NCBI GenBank assembly: GCA_016271365.2
Contig: JADMNL010000022.1
Coordinates: 219,394,501-219,458,500 of the forward strand
DNA length: 64,000 nucleotides
Direction: 5' to 3'
Source of the DNA: Neoceratodus forsteri
Taxonomy: Eukaryota; Chordata; Ceratodontiformes; Ceratodontidae
Shown: piece after piece, positions 53,665 through 64,000 of the stretch
Layout: each line of letters starts with the position of its first letter
How positions within the stretch are numbered: the first letter of the stretch is position 1
Notes under the pieces: model-generated
What the model was told of the DNA's origin: nothing
What the model saw: the letters and a program-made list of their open reading frames with translations, nothing else
Databases searched by the model: none
Position numbers and translations under genes: made by a program

Positions 53665-55427
53665 TGTAACCAGCCAGGGCTTGGGTCGATGTTATTTTTT
53701 TGTTTTATTAGCGCAGTGCTGTGCTTCCATATTGTAACCCACTGCCTGGTTGCCTGGGTTCGGGGAGAAAACTGTTGCTCTGCATTTTGGCTAGGTTTGA
53801 AACCTCTGCGGAGGAGCACCCAAGTAATCCGGACACAGGAAGCAATAACTGAAATGTCTAAACCAGGAGTGGGATTCTAGAGTGTGGTTTTTATTCATAA
53901 CAACAACAGAATAATAAAGCATAAATGGACCCCCACAGGCTACACTCCCTGGTAATGCAGATATACGGAGACTAGAACACATCTTCTTGCACACTTTAAC
54001 CCTCAGGTTCTGAAACACACCGGGCTCTCAGCCTAAACTTGTACTCTTCTCTGGATTCCCTGGCGTGGCACATCTGGCCAGTACTTGAATACATTTTCCA
54101 TATGGCATGGATATTTATTGGTGGCTCCCTCTACCACCTGTGAGCACATCCTGGCTCCATAAAGGTAAAATCTTTTTTTTTTTTTCCTATTTATATTTTC
54201 TGCTCCAGCCGCCGGTAGCCCGGTACCATCTGCCGGTCACGCTTCCACCCCCCCACATCAGCCTCGCACCCTTCCGATACCCTGTGGCTTACCCCCCACG
54301 GTGGGGCTGCGGCACTGGGGACACATGCCGCAGGCGTCGAACTAGGTCGGAGGGCTGGCCTGAGGGGGCTAATTGAAGCTGTGACCGGCTTCATCAAGGG
54401 CCCCGGTGGCATACTCCCATTTTCCTTTTTCCGGGAGGCGGGGACGTGCAATGACGCGCAGGCGTCCTGCCCCGCCTCCAACGCACACACTGTTGAGGTC
54501 GGTAGTCGCGCTACACCTGGTCTCCACCAGGAGTCACGCAGACCCTGAGCACTTCCCCATCCTCTCCCGGAGAAGGAGAGCAGTCCATGGATGCCTATCC
54601 TTCTCCCCGCCGTCCCTCCAGCGACCCAGTCCGTCTCAACCCAGGTCGCTGTGTGCTCGCAAGCGGAAATCCCACCACTGCACCGGCGGGCCCATAAAGG
54701 TAAAATCTTCATCAGCAATCCCACGTCTGGGTACTTTCTGCGAGCACTAGCCAAGTGACAGGGAGAAAGCTATAGGTGCCCAAAGTGAACCCGTGCAGGT
54801 AAATCTGGTTACTCCAGATTGGGGGGGGTCTCCCACCTCTCACTCCCAAATCCATACCCAGCCATTCATTTGGAATCAACACCTTTCTTGAAACACACAG
54901 TTGTAGAATGCTGTCTCAAAATGTATGTCACATTTAACACTCTACTCTTCATAATCTGATATACTGGCTTATAATGATTGCTGGCTGTCTCCCCCCCATC
55001 CCTCCTGGGATGGGGCACTGGAACAAACATTGAACAGTCTCTACCACTAGACCACTTTTATTCTGTGTTCTTCTCCTCTAGGGTGAGAACACACATCCAC
55101 TCTTCTATGCAGCTCTATAGCAAAGCTTAGCCCCGAGGGGCTGCCAACTGCAGCACACCTCCTGCTTCCACTGAGTCGCCCTGCAGATTACTTCAGACTG
55201 ATTAAAAACCTCCCAATGTTCTAACCTCACTCCCTGCTGCAACATTCCATTGTGGCTTATGCTGCTGCGAGAATTCTATATGATGTCATCCCTCCAGCTC
55301 AGCTGAGACTGAGGACAGAGTGAGACAGTGTGAAACCCATTTAACTAGCATCTCACAAGCTGCCTTTCCCTGCCTGCCACTAGATCTAAGTGGGATTCTT
55401 GTAACCCTGGGTGATGGGGGGGTTACA
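53665..55427 (-). repeat. Gypsy-3 3' LTR, with a retroposed insert
   Basis: Matches 59319-60830. It has an extra 535 bp (insert plus duplication at 54175-54709) and lacks about 290 bp present in the other LTR at about 60090-60380. Confidence 0.93.
54175..54691 (-). mobile_element. Retroposed GC-rich insert with 18-bp target duplication
   Basis: Flanked by CCATAAAGGTAAAATCTT at 54157-54174 and 54692-54709; the other LTR has one copy (59810-59827 region), proving insertion. A T-run at 54175 is a poly(A) tail in minus orientation. The 517-bp body is GC- and CpG-rich. On the minus strand it is open throughout in the frame 54754-54191, which stops right before the tail; the protein has no motif I recognise. 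It could be a 5'-truncated LINE, a SINE or a retrocopy of a host mRNA. Confidence 0.88.
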
Positions 55428-56787
55428 CCCACCCTTCACCAGGAAAATGACTGTCCGCAGTCATTACTTACCCAGCCCAAGCCATCTTACCCTATGTGTT
55501 GACTATGGGGAGGTAGTGCTACCTTCTCCCCTACCATGTGCCAGGCACAGGCAGGCAACACTAAGGACCCAGAGGCCATTGGCTGATGCATCAGCCTCTA
55601 CTCTATGATGTTGCTATGGATACCTAGTAGCCCTGGTAGAATTGTCCAGAGCATAGCCCTAATAGATCAGTACTGCGGCCTCTACAGCCGGTCAGGACCA
55701 CAGCCTGTCTATCCCCTCCTAGCCCTCTAGGGAAAACCTATCTGACTCTAACCCAAAATACCCAAAACAAACAACAGGGGAATCTCCTTCCAACCCTGGA
55801 CACCTGCAACCAAACACCAGAAGCTAATGCTACACTCTATACATTACTCCCACACTCCCTCACAACCATACCTGTGGAAGGAAAAGTTACACACAGTAAA
55901 CCTCAACACCCTGTACTTTAAACACTACAACATTATAGCACTGTGAAAAACTCCGCTGAGTCCATCCTCCTCTTCTTGTCTTCACTTCTTGTCTTCTTCA
56001 GGAACACTTGCAAGAAAAAGAAAGACAAAACTCCCCTAATCTGGAAACACAGTCTATCTAACCTCTACCATCAAAACGCTGGAGAATCCAAAAAATATTT
56101 TTTAGAAAAGTAGAAAAAACAGTAGAAACAGTAAAAAAAACAATAGAAAACAATGACATTATTTACAGTACACATTATGGGGATGGAAGGCCCAAAAGTC
56201 TCTCCTGGGTTGGAGCCCAGTGAAGCACAGTTCTAGCAGGCTGAAATCCCAAAGGGGAGAATCTTTTAGGACAGTTCAAACATCTGAAGTCTGCTAGTGT
56301 AGGGTGTGTACTGCAATGTCATTAGAATAGAAAAGTCTGGACTTACCAGTCCCTTGTAAAATGAAAATGATACAACACCTGGTTCTCCCTGGCAGCATTC
56401 TTCTGATACAGCTGGCAGACATCTTCTGGAAAATGACAGGATGGCACATCTGGAAACTACTGGGTGATGTCATCTAGAAGATGGAATCTTGGAACAGGAA
56501 AGGGAAAAACAGCTGGTCTGAAGCCATCCAGAATCCCAGGTGATGAATCAGGATACAGCTGGGCTGGTGTCCTCTCTGGATATGAAGTCATCTGGTAGGC
56601 CAGTTGATGGAATCTGGAAAGCCAGTACACTGCAAGACTGATGAATGTGGGGCACTTGGTTTCTAGAATGCCAGACTGGTGGAACAACATAAGTACAGCA
56701 ATGGCTAGATGGCAGCACTGGCTACCACTGCTCTGCTCTCCACTTGGTGGGCATGGGCACATTCGCAGGGTGGTCTTTGCATTGTGG
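55428..56787 (-). other. Gypsy-3 3' untranslated region
   Basis: 1.36 kb between the gene and the 3' LTR. A weak, irregular repetition of CATCTGG-type words is seen at 56410-56650. The minus frame 56762-56457 is in another phase and has no motif. Confidence 0.5.
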
Positions 56788-57930
56788 TCAATAGAACAAT
56801 GGGTCAGGTGCAGGAATTATTATCCCATCTGGGCACTCATAATTCACACTGTGAAAGGTTTCATGTCCCTCTCCATCCACAATTCGAACAATGTCAATGA
56901 ACAGTGTCCTGCCCACTTTCCACTGGCTGAATTTTAATTGTAACACTCTATTTTTGACATATTTGTTTGCACCAGGATGCACATGTTTCATTGCCTCTTC
57001 CATTATCCAGGATTTTCTGCTTTTTTCAATCTCCTCTAAGACTCTGCAAGGAAAGGTAGGAAAGGATATCCCATAGATTTAATTTGCTTTCCTATGAACC
57101 AGTCTTTCCTCTTTACTACACTTGGTCAATTTTCGAGCTCTGGCCTGGCTTGGGGGTGGCCAGTCCTGCTTCTGCCAGCTACGCATACTCAATGCAATGT
57201 AGAATGGATCTTTGACTCCTCCTTGTGGGGACAGGGCTGTAGAGTCACTACTCTCTTCTACCATCTGCTCCTTCGAGGCAAGAGCTTGAGGCCATGGATC
57301 CATACCTTCTTCACAAGGCCACATAGGTTCCCCCTCATCTTCTTCCTCACTAAGAATCTGTGCCCAGGAGTGAGCAGTCGTCCTCACTCCTGAGACTGTC
57401 CACTCTTTGCTGGGTGCGGAGGTCGATACATCCTATTCAAGGGTCTCCCTCATCTCATCTTCTCCTATGAGACTTGGGCAAGGCTCCTCTCTCCAAGGAT
57501 CTACTGATGCTCCCTCCGAACTGTGTCTCTGGGACCCAGACTTGGACAGATCAATACTTTGTTCTGTCTGTAAATCTGCACGCTCTTGCTTCATGCCACA
57601 CTCTGATGGGTCTCCCCCATCAGGCTCTGCCTGGTGCTGTGTGCTGCCAACTGCAGATTCTTGAAGCTTTATCCATGTGGGAGCCAAACGAATCTTGGGT
57701 ACTTTAGTCAAGCCATATTTCTCTAGGCACCCAGAACAGTGAGGAACTATGAAGACATCCCTTCCAGCCATTAAGCACATCACACATACTTGTACTGGAT
57801 ATCCAGGAATCACCACATGAGGAGGCAGTCATCCCCTGTAGTAACATCTCTCAATATCTCTCAACTTGTTAACTTCTTCTACTATCATAACCCAGGCATG
57901 ATCCAGGTAGCAGGCTGGTCCCAAAGCCAT
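56788..57930 (-). pseudogene. Gypsy-3 single gene, unknown protein with a Cys/His cluster
   Basis: I do not recognise this protein. One minus-strand frame runs from ATG at 57930 to the stop at 56788 (380 codons), interrupted only by in-frame TGA (57831-57829), TAG (57435-57433) and TAA (57081-57079), with no frameshift. Residues 1-33: MALGPACYLDHAWVMIVEEV and a charged helix. Residues about 34-75: PPHVVIPGYP, then C-V-M-C ... H-C-S-G-C, a possible zinc-binding CxxC-x12-HCxxC. Middle: acidic, Ser/Glu-rich (residues 110-230). C-terminus: a predicted folded part with VKNRVLQLKFSQWKVGRTLFI and ending GIIIPAPDPLFY. A polypyrimidine tract and AG lie directly upstream of the ATG. Retained frame over 1.1 kb implies it was coding until recently. 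Confidence 0.75.
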
Positions 57931-57954
57931 GACTGCAGAGAAAGCAAACAAATG
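57931..57954 (-). promoter_or_regulatory. Putative 3' splice site before the Gypsy-3 gene
   Basis: On the minus strand TTTGTTTGCTTTCTCTGCAG is followed 2 nt later by the ATG. It has a strong pyrimidine tract and AG. A possible donor, TTG/GTGAGACT, lies at about 58808; pairing of the two is inference. Confidence 0.6.
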
Positions 57955-59318
57955 CTCACTGTTATTTCAAGTCCCATTTCGTTGGAAAAACTTTTTACAA
58001 AATGGCTCCCTTGCTGCTGTGTTTACATTACTACCCCATCCTGTAATGGCGTCGGCAGCACTCCTGGTGCATCAACGTTCTGTTTACTGATTCAAGCCAC
58101 TGCACATCCGATTTACACAATCTACTGATAAAGTTCACTCAAACTGCATAACTTACACTGCTTGCTCTCTTAGCACATTTATATGATTTTACTGGACTTT
58201 TCATTCGCTTTTATTCACTGTTCTAGCTTAAAGTCCCCTAAAGCCACAGTATTTCATTGCACAGGGCTGCCTGCATTTTTTGTTGCATCTCTCATACAAC
58301 TCATAGTCTCTCACATGGCTTTGAAAATTATACTGTCACTGAACCTATAATTATGCTCACAGTCTAATGCTTAGAATTCTTGTTTTAGCTGATTAAACTT
58401 GACACAGTCCTTCTTTGCAAAACGATCACACTGTTACACACAGATTCAGCTGGCTTTTGAAAAATCACACAGTTTGAGCTATTTTTCAGGATGATACTAA
58501 CTTAATCAGTAGCTTGTTGTTGTGATGTAAAATGCGGCCTACAGCTGATCTTGGAGGCCTCTGGATGGAAGTGGGCTGGCAGTCCTGCTGATTGTCCCTC
58601 AGAACACCACGCTCTCTGTCCAGATGATTGATATGCGAGTTGAGCCTGATTTTAAACAGAAAGTCAGATTTTACTAATTTTACAATGTTTTCAGTCACTG
58701 CGATGCTCCTCCTTGCAAGCCCGCTCGCACACTCCTCTCTCTCTCCCTCTCAGACACTGTGCAGTCACTCTAGAGCTGGCTTGGAGGCAGGACTGATTAC
58801 AGTCTCACCAATCACTCGATGCCATGCAAATGAGCCTCTCTCTTCTCGTGCTCTGCTTCTCCTTAGCGTTTGTCGAGCAGGCAAAATTTAAACTGCAAAC
58901 CACATTTTTTTTTTCAACTATAGCTCCTTGGAGGGAGCACCATTTTTCATGGCATTTCACTTAGTGACTCACTCTGTCCATACAACAAGCACTTCCAACG
59001 TCTAGGGCACAAATCTCTCTTTGTTTTTCACAGTTTTCCTTACTTTTTCCTGTCACACAACACTTTTAAAAGCTGGCAAATGTAATTACAATGCAGGACA
59101 AGGGCATACATACTCGGGCTTTACTGCTCCTTGGTAAACAGTTGGCATGTTACAGCAGCACATAGACAGCAGCACACAGCAGCACATTTAGTTGGCAATG
59201 CTTCAGATTTTTTGGGCTACCTACTGCAAGACAGAAAAAATGCTAGCCACTATCCGAGCAACCTTTCTTACTTTCTTCTCCCAAATTGCAAGCCAAATTC
59301 CACCGGTAGCCTCCTATT
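57955..59318 (-). other. Gypsy-3 5' leader
   Basis: 1.36 kb between the 5' LTR and the gene, with no long frame. A GAGAGGGAGAGAGAGGAG purine run (minus strand) lies at about 58735-58755. The sequence after the LTR (minus strand, 59318 downwards) contains TGGAATTTGGCTTGC as a possible but unconvincing primer-binding site. Confidence 0.5.
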
Positions 59319-60830
59319 TGTAACCAGCCAGGGCTCGGGTTGATGTTATTTTTGGTTTTATTAGTGCTGTGCGGTGCCTCCATATTGTAACCCACTACCT
59401 GGAGGCCTGGGTTGGGGGAGAAAACTGTTGCTCGGCATTTTGGCTAGATTTGAAACCTCGGCACAGGGGCACCCAAGTAATCCAGACACCGGAAGCAATA
59501 ACTGAAATGTCCAAACCAGGAGTGGGATTCTAGAGTGTGGCTTTTATTCACAACAACAGAATATTAAAGCATAAATGGACCCCCACGGAGGCTACACTCC
59601 CTGGTAATGCAGATATACGGAGACCAGAACACATCTTCTTACACACAGTAACCCTCAGGTTCTGAAACACACTGGGCTCTCAGCTCAAACTTGTACTCTT
59701 CTCTGGATTCCCTGGTGTGGCACATAAGGCCAGCACTTGGACACACTTTCCATATGGCATGGATATTTATTGATGGCTCCCGCTACCACCTGTTAGCACA
59801 TCCTGGCTCCATAAAGGGAAAATCTTCATCAACAGTCCCATGTCTGGGTACTTTCTGCGAACACTGGCCAAGTGCCAGGGAGAAAACTATAGGTGCCCAA
59901 AGTGAACCCGTGGAGGTAAATCTGGTTACTCCAGATGGGGGGGGTCTCCCATCTCTCGCTCCCAAATCCATACCCAGCCATTCATTTGGAATCAACACCT
60001 TTCTTGAAACACAGAGTTGTAGAATGTTGTCTCGAAATGTATGTCACATTTAACACTCTACTCTTCATAATCTGATATCCTGTCTTATAATGATCTCTGA
60101 GTGGCTACGTCCATCCCTGTAGACCCCCACTGTTTAGATGCATTTTAAGTCACACAGCCGTAGTACTGTACTTGGCTGTCCTTCCCTGACCCCACAGTTG
60201 CAGATACTCTACACATTGTCTGGTGAAAACATGGGCTCTCTTTCAGAGCAGAACTCACCACTGGTTTGCAGGTGCCCCAAGGTTTCTGACAAAGCAAACT
60301 ACTTCTTGTGCCTCAGCACTTGAACAACAAAATGACAGGCAGCTTTCCCTCTTCAGCAGGGCCAGGGGATTGCCCCTGAAAATTGCTGGCTCTCTTCCAC
60401 CCCATCTCTCCTCGGGATGGGGCACTGGAACAAACTGGGAATGGTCTCTACCACTAGACCACTTTTCTTCTGTGTTCTTCTCTAGGGCGAGAACACACAC
60501 CCACTCTTCTATGCAGCTCTATAGCAGAGCTTAGCCCTGAGGGGCTACCAACTGCAACACGCCTCCTGCTTCCACTGAGTCTCCCTGCAGACTGCTTCAG
60601 ACTGATTCAAAACCTCCCAATGTTCTAACCTCACTCCCTGCTGCAACATTCCATTGCGGCTTATGCTGCTGCGAGAATTCTATATGATGTTATCCCTCCA
60701 GCTCGGCTGAGACTGAGGACAGAGTGAGACAGTGTGAAACCCATTTAACTGGCATCTCACAAGCTGCCTTTCCCTGCCTGCCACTAGATCTAAGTGGGAT
60801 TCTTGTAACCCCAGGTGACAGGGGGTTACA
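59319..60830 (-). repeat. Gypsy-3 5' LTR
   Basis: 1512 bp, TGTAAC...GTTACA ends, direct repeat of 53665-55427. Confidence 0.94.
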
Positions 60831-60834
60831 GTAC

Positions 60835-62045
60835 TAACTCTCCAGGTCCTATCCCCATTCTCTTCCCTGGGCCTGTCACCCCGGGCAACCACAGTTCCCG
60901 TCATTCTGTCCCAGGCCTGTTTGAATCCCCTAACTGTGTTTGTTCCTTGGCAGGCAGACTATTCCAAGGTTCCACCACCCTTTCCATAAAGAAGTACTTC
61001 CTCATGCCCCTATTGAACCTCCCACCTGTTAGTTTCCACTCATGTCCACGAGTTGTATGCAGACTGAATATTTCCCCACAGTTCACCTTGTTAATTCCTT
61101 TGAGGAATTTAAAGGTCTGAGTCATATCCCCCCCCTCTCCCTTCTGACATCCAGTGCGTACACGTTAAGTACCTTAAGGCACTCCTTTTAGAATCTACCC
61201 TGCTGTCCCTAAATCATTTTGGTCACTCTGCACTATACTCTCTCCAGCCTATCCTTGTCTTTTCTGAGGCGAGGACTCCAGAACTGGGAGCAATACTCCA
61301 GGTGAGGCCTCACCAGGGATCTGTAGAGGGGAAGTATTATTGATTTTCTTCTGCTGTCAGTCCGCCTCCCGATAGATTGCAGCATCCTGTTAGCCTTACT
61401 ATAGGCCTCGATCCATGACTTGTTTGTTTAAGGGAGTTACTGATGATAACTCCTAGATCCCGCTCCTTGTCTGTAGTGCTAAATCTCTCCCCCCTCCATC
61501 CAGTACTCTGTCTTGGGGCTCTTTTTCCCTAGGTGCATTACCTTGCACTTTTAGCATTGAACTTTATCTGCCAGGCCTTTGACCACCCCTCAAGATTTTG
61601 TAGGTCCTTCTGCATATCCCTTATTCCCTCTTCACTATCCACCCTCCCACTTAGTTTTGGGCCATCTGCAAAGAGCCAGCCTGCCCCGGATTCCTTCACC
61701 AGTTTCACTAATGAACATGTTGAAGAGGACAAAGCCCAGGACAGATCCCTGTGGAACCCTACTCATCACCTCTTTCTCCTCTGACTTAACTCCATTGACT
61801 ACCACCCTCTGTCACCTTCCTGCTAGCCAGTTACCCACCCAGTTTACTAGACTTTTAGCCGCACCTAGGTCTTCCATCTTCTTAAGCAATCCCTTGTGCA
61901 GTAAATAATAAAAGGTCTTACTGAAGTCAAAGTATAGTAGGTTCACCAAGTGGCCCTTGTCTGTCTCCTTAGTGACCCAGTCAAAGAACACAATCAGGCT
62001 GGTCTGACAAGACCGTCATGCCACAAAACCATGATCTTCCCCTTG
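60835..62045 (-). pseudogene. CR1-like LINE reverse transcriptase and 3' part, split by Gypsy-3
   Basis: Minus strand. Reading order: SCQTSLIVFFDWVTKETDKGHLVNLLYFDFSKTFYYLLHKGLLKK (about 62010-61880); a SSTGLCPLQHVH- and WLFADGPK-type region in which the catalytic FADD reads FADG (frame 61732-61538); QKDLQNLEGWSKAWQIKFNAKSA; a middle section in several frames; then TQTFKFLKGINKV (61125) and the 3' end, continuing at 53660-53558 beyond Gypsy-3. Loss of the second catalytic Asp and many stops make it dead. Distinct from the copy at 42421. Confidence 0.88.
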
Positions 62046-62069
62046 TCAGTCTTCACCTTTCATTACTGC

Positions 62070-64000
62070 TGGGTGTAAGCCAGAGGCGCGCACCTGTATG
62101 GGAGTTTTTTTCGTGGGGTGAGGAGTCAGCACTGGTGGCGCCACCCACAGGGCCCATGCATTGTGTAGTGTACGAGGGTTGGCCGTTAGGCACCACAGAC
62201 TCCTCCTCCACCCCAGTTCTGTTTCTCCCACTGTCAAAGTCGCACCCTCTGCACAAGTATTAGAGTTGCTGCATCATCGGGCCGTCTCTGAATTTTGACG
62301 CCGGGTTACTGCTTCTCCATCCCATTTCTGATTTTCACCCAATGCTGTCTGGAAACCGGTAAGTCTGTTCCATTTATTGTTATTACTGACGGTGCCAGGT
62401 CCTTTTCTGTGAATTTTTGTTGAGTTATTTTCATATCATATCTGGTTCAGTGGCTAAGAGAAAGTCCAAAGTGGGCTGTGCCCCCAAGTGTCAGTGCCCC
62501 TGTGGCTGGCATTTTTCTGTGATGGACCGACATGATGTTTGCCTGCATTGCCTGGGTCCCAATCATAACATGGACAACTGCAATGCCTGTTTCTCTATGG
62601 ACTGCCATGTTCTTGAGATCCATGCATTTAAAGTTGGCAGGACCCCACCGACTTTTGGAAGACAGAATTGTTCAAGGGATGCCATGGCAAGATCTCTTGA
62701 CCCTGACTCCAGGTCCCCTCCTGGGTCCATACGTCCCAGTGAGGAGGAAACCTCCTCAGACTCCAGCCTTGCCATCAAGGAGATTTCTTCCGTGGTGCCG
62801 GAGGGGCAGCTTGGTTCCCTTCGGAGCCAGGTTGAGAACACTGCCACGGCAGTCACCTCCACAGAGCTGCAGGATCCTCTGGTGTTGCAGCCCATGTCTG
62901 CTGGGCCTGTCACCAGTGGATTTTTGGTGCCACCTATCAGTGCTGCTTTGGATCCTGGCACCATGTGTGGTGCCGATGATTGAGGTGGTGCCATGGGCGG
63001 CGCTGTGTCTGGCACCGCTGGTATGAGAGCTCCCGGGGTTGATAGCCTGGTGGTATGTGTGGTCTCCTCCACTTCAGAGATAGATGACTCGCTCGCTGAT
63101 CTGGACTGGTGCCCCAACTCCTTGGAGTCTGAGACTGCTCTTGGACGTTGCACCAAGTGGCTCAGTGTTTGCCTTCTGGAATCCCTGGAGTCTGCTGTCT
63201 CTGCGGCTCCTCAAGCCAACATCAGTGTTGGGGGCACTGTGGTGGATAGCAGTCTCCAGTGGCCTGGTGTGGTTGTCTCAACCGTGGAGGCTGGGGCAGC
63301 TGAAATTTCTGGTGCTGCCATGGCCTCCTTGGTGGGGAAGGGGACCTCCTCTTCTGTGGCCTCCCTTGGGAGGCCTGTGGGATTGGGAGACCCCTTGGCA
63401 CTGGGTTCAAGGAAGAGGGTGGCCTTGGAGTCTGAGGGGTTGAGGGTCTGGGGTGAGGTGCGGAGGCCTTCTACACTACCCTATAGGGAGTGGGGAGGAG
63501 CTAAAGCATTGAGCTCCACTTCTCCTCCTCTGAGACTTCAGGGGCACCCTTAGTGGGCAGCGCTGATGGTTGCCCTTCTGGAACCATGCAGCCTTAGTCG
63601 CACCACAGGGGAGTTTCTCCTTCAGGGCTCAGCCAGGTTTTGTTCACACATTTGCAGCATTCATTGACTCTATCGACTCCCAGGTCCCCCTGCATGGGAG
63701 GACCTTCTGTGGATCTCAGAGCCCTGGCAGAGGCTGGGCACTTTCTGTGAGGTGCCCTTCCCCAATCCTTCTGCAGACACCTCCCCCCTCCCAGGCTATG
63801 TAGGCCTTATGGGACCTTTAACCTGGGAGATGTTCAGGGCCACTGTGGCGGCCTTCCCTAGGTATGTTAGAGCAATGGATGAGCAGGTCTTTCGCCTGTC
63901 TCCCCCACCACAGGAGGACTCTGAATAGCCGAGCTCCTCTACTTCCTCATCTGAGGAAGAGGAACGTTCTGTCCACCTTTCCTCTGACGCTGATTACACT
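62070..64000 (+). mobile_element. DIRS-like element of a third kind, 5' end (continues off window)
   Basis: It begins after the CR1 at about 62050-62100. A leader of about 350 bp with GGGAGTTTTTTTCGTGGGG near 62100 is followed by a gag frame with the DIRS-type Cys/His cluster. The termini differ from the other DIRS copies and no inverted partner is in the window, so the limit is approximate. Confidence 0.65.
62417..63553 (+). pseudogene. DIRS-like gag with Cys/His cluster
   Basis: One frame over 62417-63553 (about 378 codons) with a single in-frame TGA at 62981-62983. Residues 21-60 hold C-A-P-K-C-Q-C-P-C-G-W, DRHDVCLHCLGPNHNMDNCNAC, the same CxxC...DxHxxCxxCLG...CxxC layout as DIRS copy 3. 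The rest is low-complexity, rich in Ser, Gly, Val and Ala with scattered acidic runs, and no longer resembles the copy 3 gag. Further frames continue to the window edge (63570-63803 and an acidic, Ser-rich stretch at 63900-63990). A frame starting at the internal ATG at 62452 is an alternative. Confidence 0.75.

Larger units (their letters stand above)
53665..60830 (-). mobile_element. Gypsy-3, LTR element without gag-pol, carrying one unknown gene
   Basis: LTRs at 53665-55427 and 59319-60830, both TGTAAC...GTTACA, flanked by a perfect 4-bp target duplication GTAC (53661-53664 and 60831-60834). The purine-rich GAAGGGTGGG (minus strand, 55428-55437) next to the left LTR marks the 3' end, so the element is on the minus strand. 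The internal 3.9 kb shows no gag, protease, RT or integrase. The only long coding frame is at 56788-57930. It inserted into a CR1 copy. The LTR ends and target-site length match Gypsy-2, so a Gypsy-2-like enzyme set could have mobilised it (inference). Confidence 0.92.

Noticed and set aside
54191..54754. 187-residue minus-strand frame as a host gene
   Set aside because: It starts inside the LTR and runs into a retroposed insert; it is not one gene. Only the insert part is kept as a question.
1..64000. Host protein-coding exons or tRNA/rRNA genes
   Set aside because: Every long frame with a recognisable motif belongs to a transposable element; the only tRNA-like signal is the SINE head at about 19100-19175.

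Overview
No host gene, tRNA or rRNA is visible in this window. It reads as repeat-dense, eukaryotic (vertebrate-type) intergenic DNA built almost entirely from layered, decayed transposable elements. DIRS-type tyrosine-recombinase retrotransposons, Ty3/Gypsy elements, CR1 and L1 LINEs, a hAT, a Tigger and a probable Penelope-like fragment occur together. That mixture, with many old full-length DIRS and Gypsy copies, suits a large amphibian genome (salamander or caecilian) or a lungfish. The species call is inference; the element calls rest on motifs read in the sequence. Coordinates of element ends are good to a few bases where a target-site duplication is given and to some tens of bases elsewhere.

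Layout. 1-823: 5' end of a DIRS on the minus strand. 824-8916: a minus-strand Gypsy element (Gypsy-1) whose protease gene was split by a plus-strand DIRS (1948-7587). 8917-11430: unassigned T-rich and G-rich sequence with a second copy of a Gypsy-1 gag segment. 11431-18341: a DIRS carrying an internally deleted Tigger transposon (15583-16818). 18342-23440: SINE, DIRS 5' end, CR1 and L1 fragments. 23517-25640: 5' third of a DIRS. 25660-26860: a minus-strand retroviral-gag-like frame. 27585-29198: a solo Gypsy LTR. 29621-34417: a DIRS lacking its 5' end. 34813-52672: the 3' half of another DIRS subfamily, opened up by a hAT (36696-39709) and a Gypsy element (Gypsy-2, 39793-52391) that itself contains a CR1 copy. 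52861-53400: a Penelope-like inverted-repeat fragment. 53558-62045: a CR1 copy split by an LTR element (Gypsy-3, 53665-60830). 62070-64000: 5' end of a third kind of DIRS.

How the parts work. Each DIRS shows the family layout gag, RT, RNase H, methyltransferase-like domain, tyrosine recombinase, then an internal complementary region that matches both ends, and inverted terminal repeats. Gypsy-2 has gag, protease, RT, RNase H and integrase between 1.9 kb LTRs; its gag looks like the source of the vertebrate PNMA family. All coding regions have stops, frameshifts or lost catalytic residues.

The best candidate for something undescribed is Gypsy-3. It has intact LTR ends and a perfect 4-bp target duplication, but no gag or pol. 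It carries instead one 380-codon reading frame behind a strong splice acceptor, with a CxxC...HCxxC cluster and no family I recognise. Other points worth attention are a short palindrome in the DIRS terminal repeats that changes in a compensated way between copies, and a pair of adjacent near-perfect hairpins inside the hAT.
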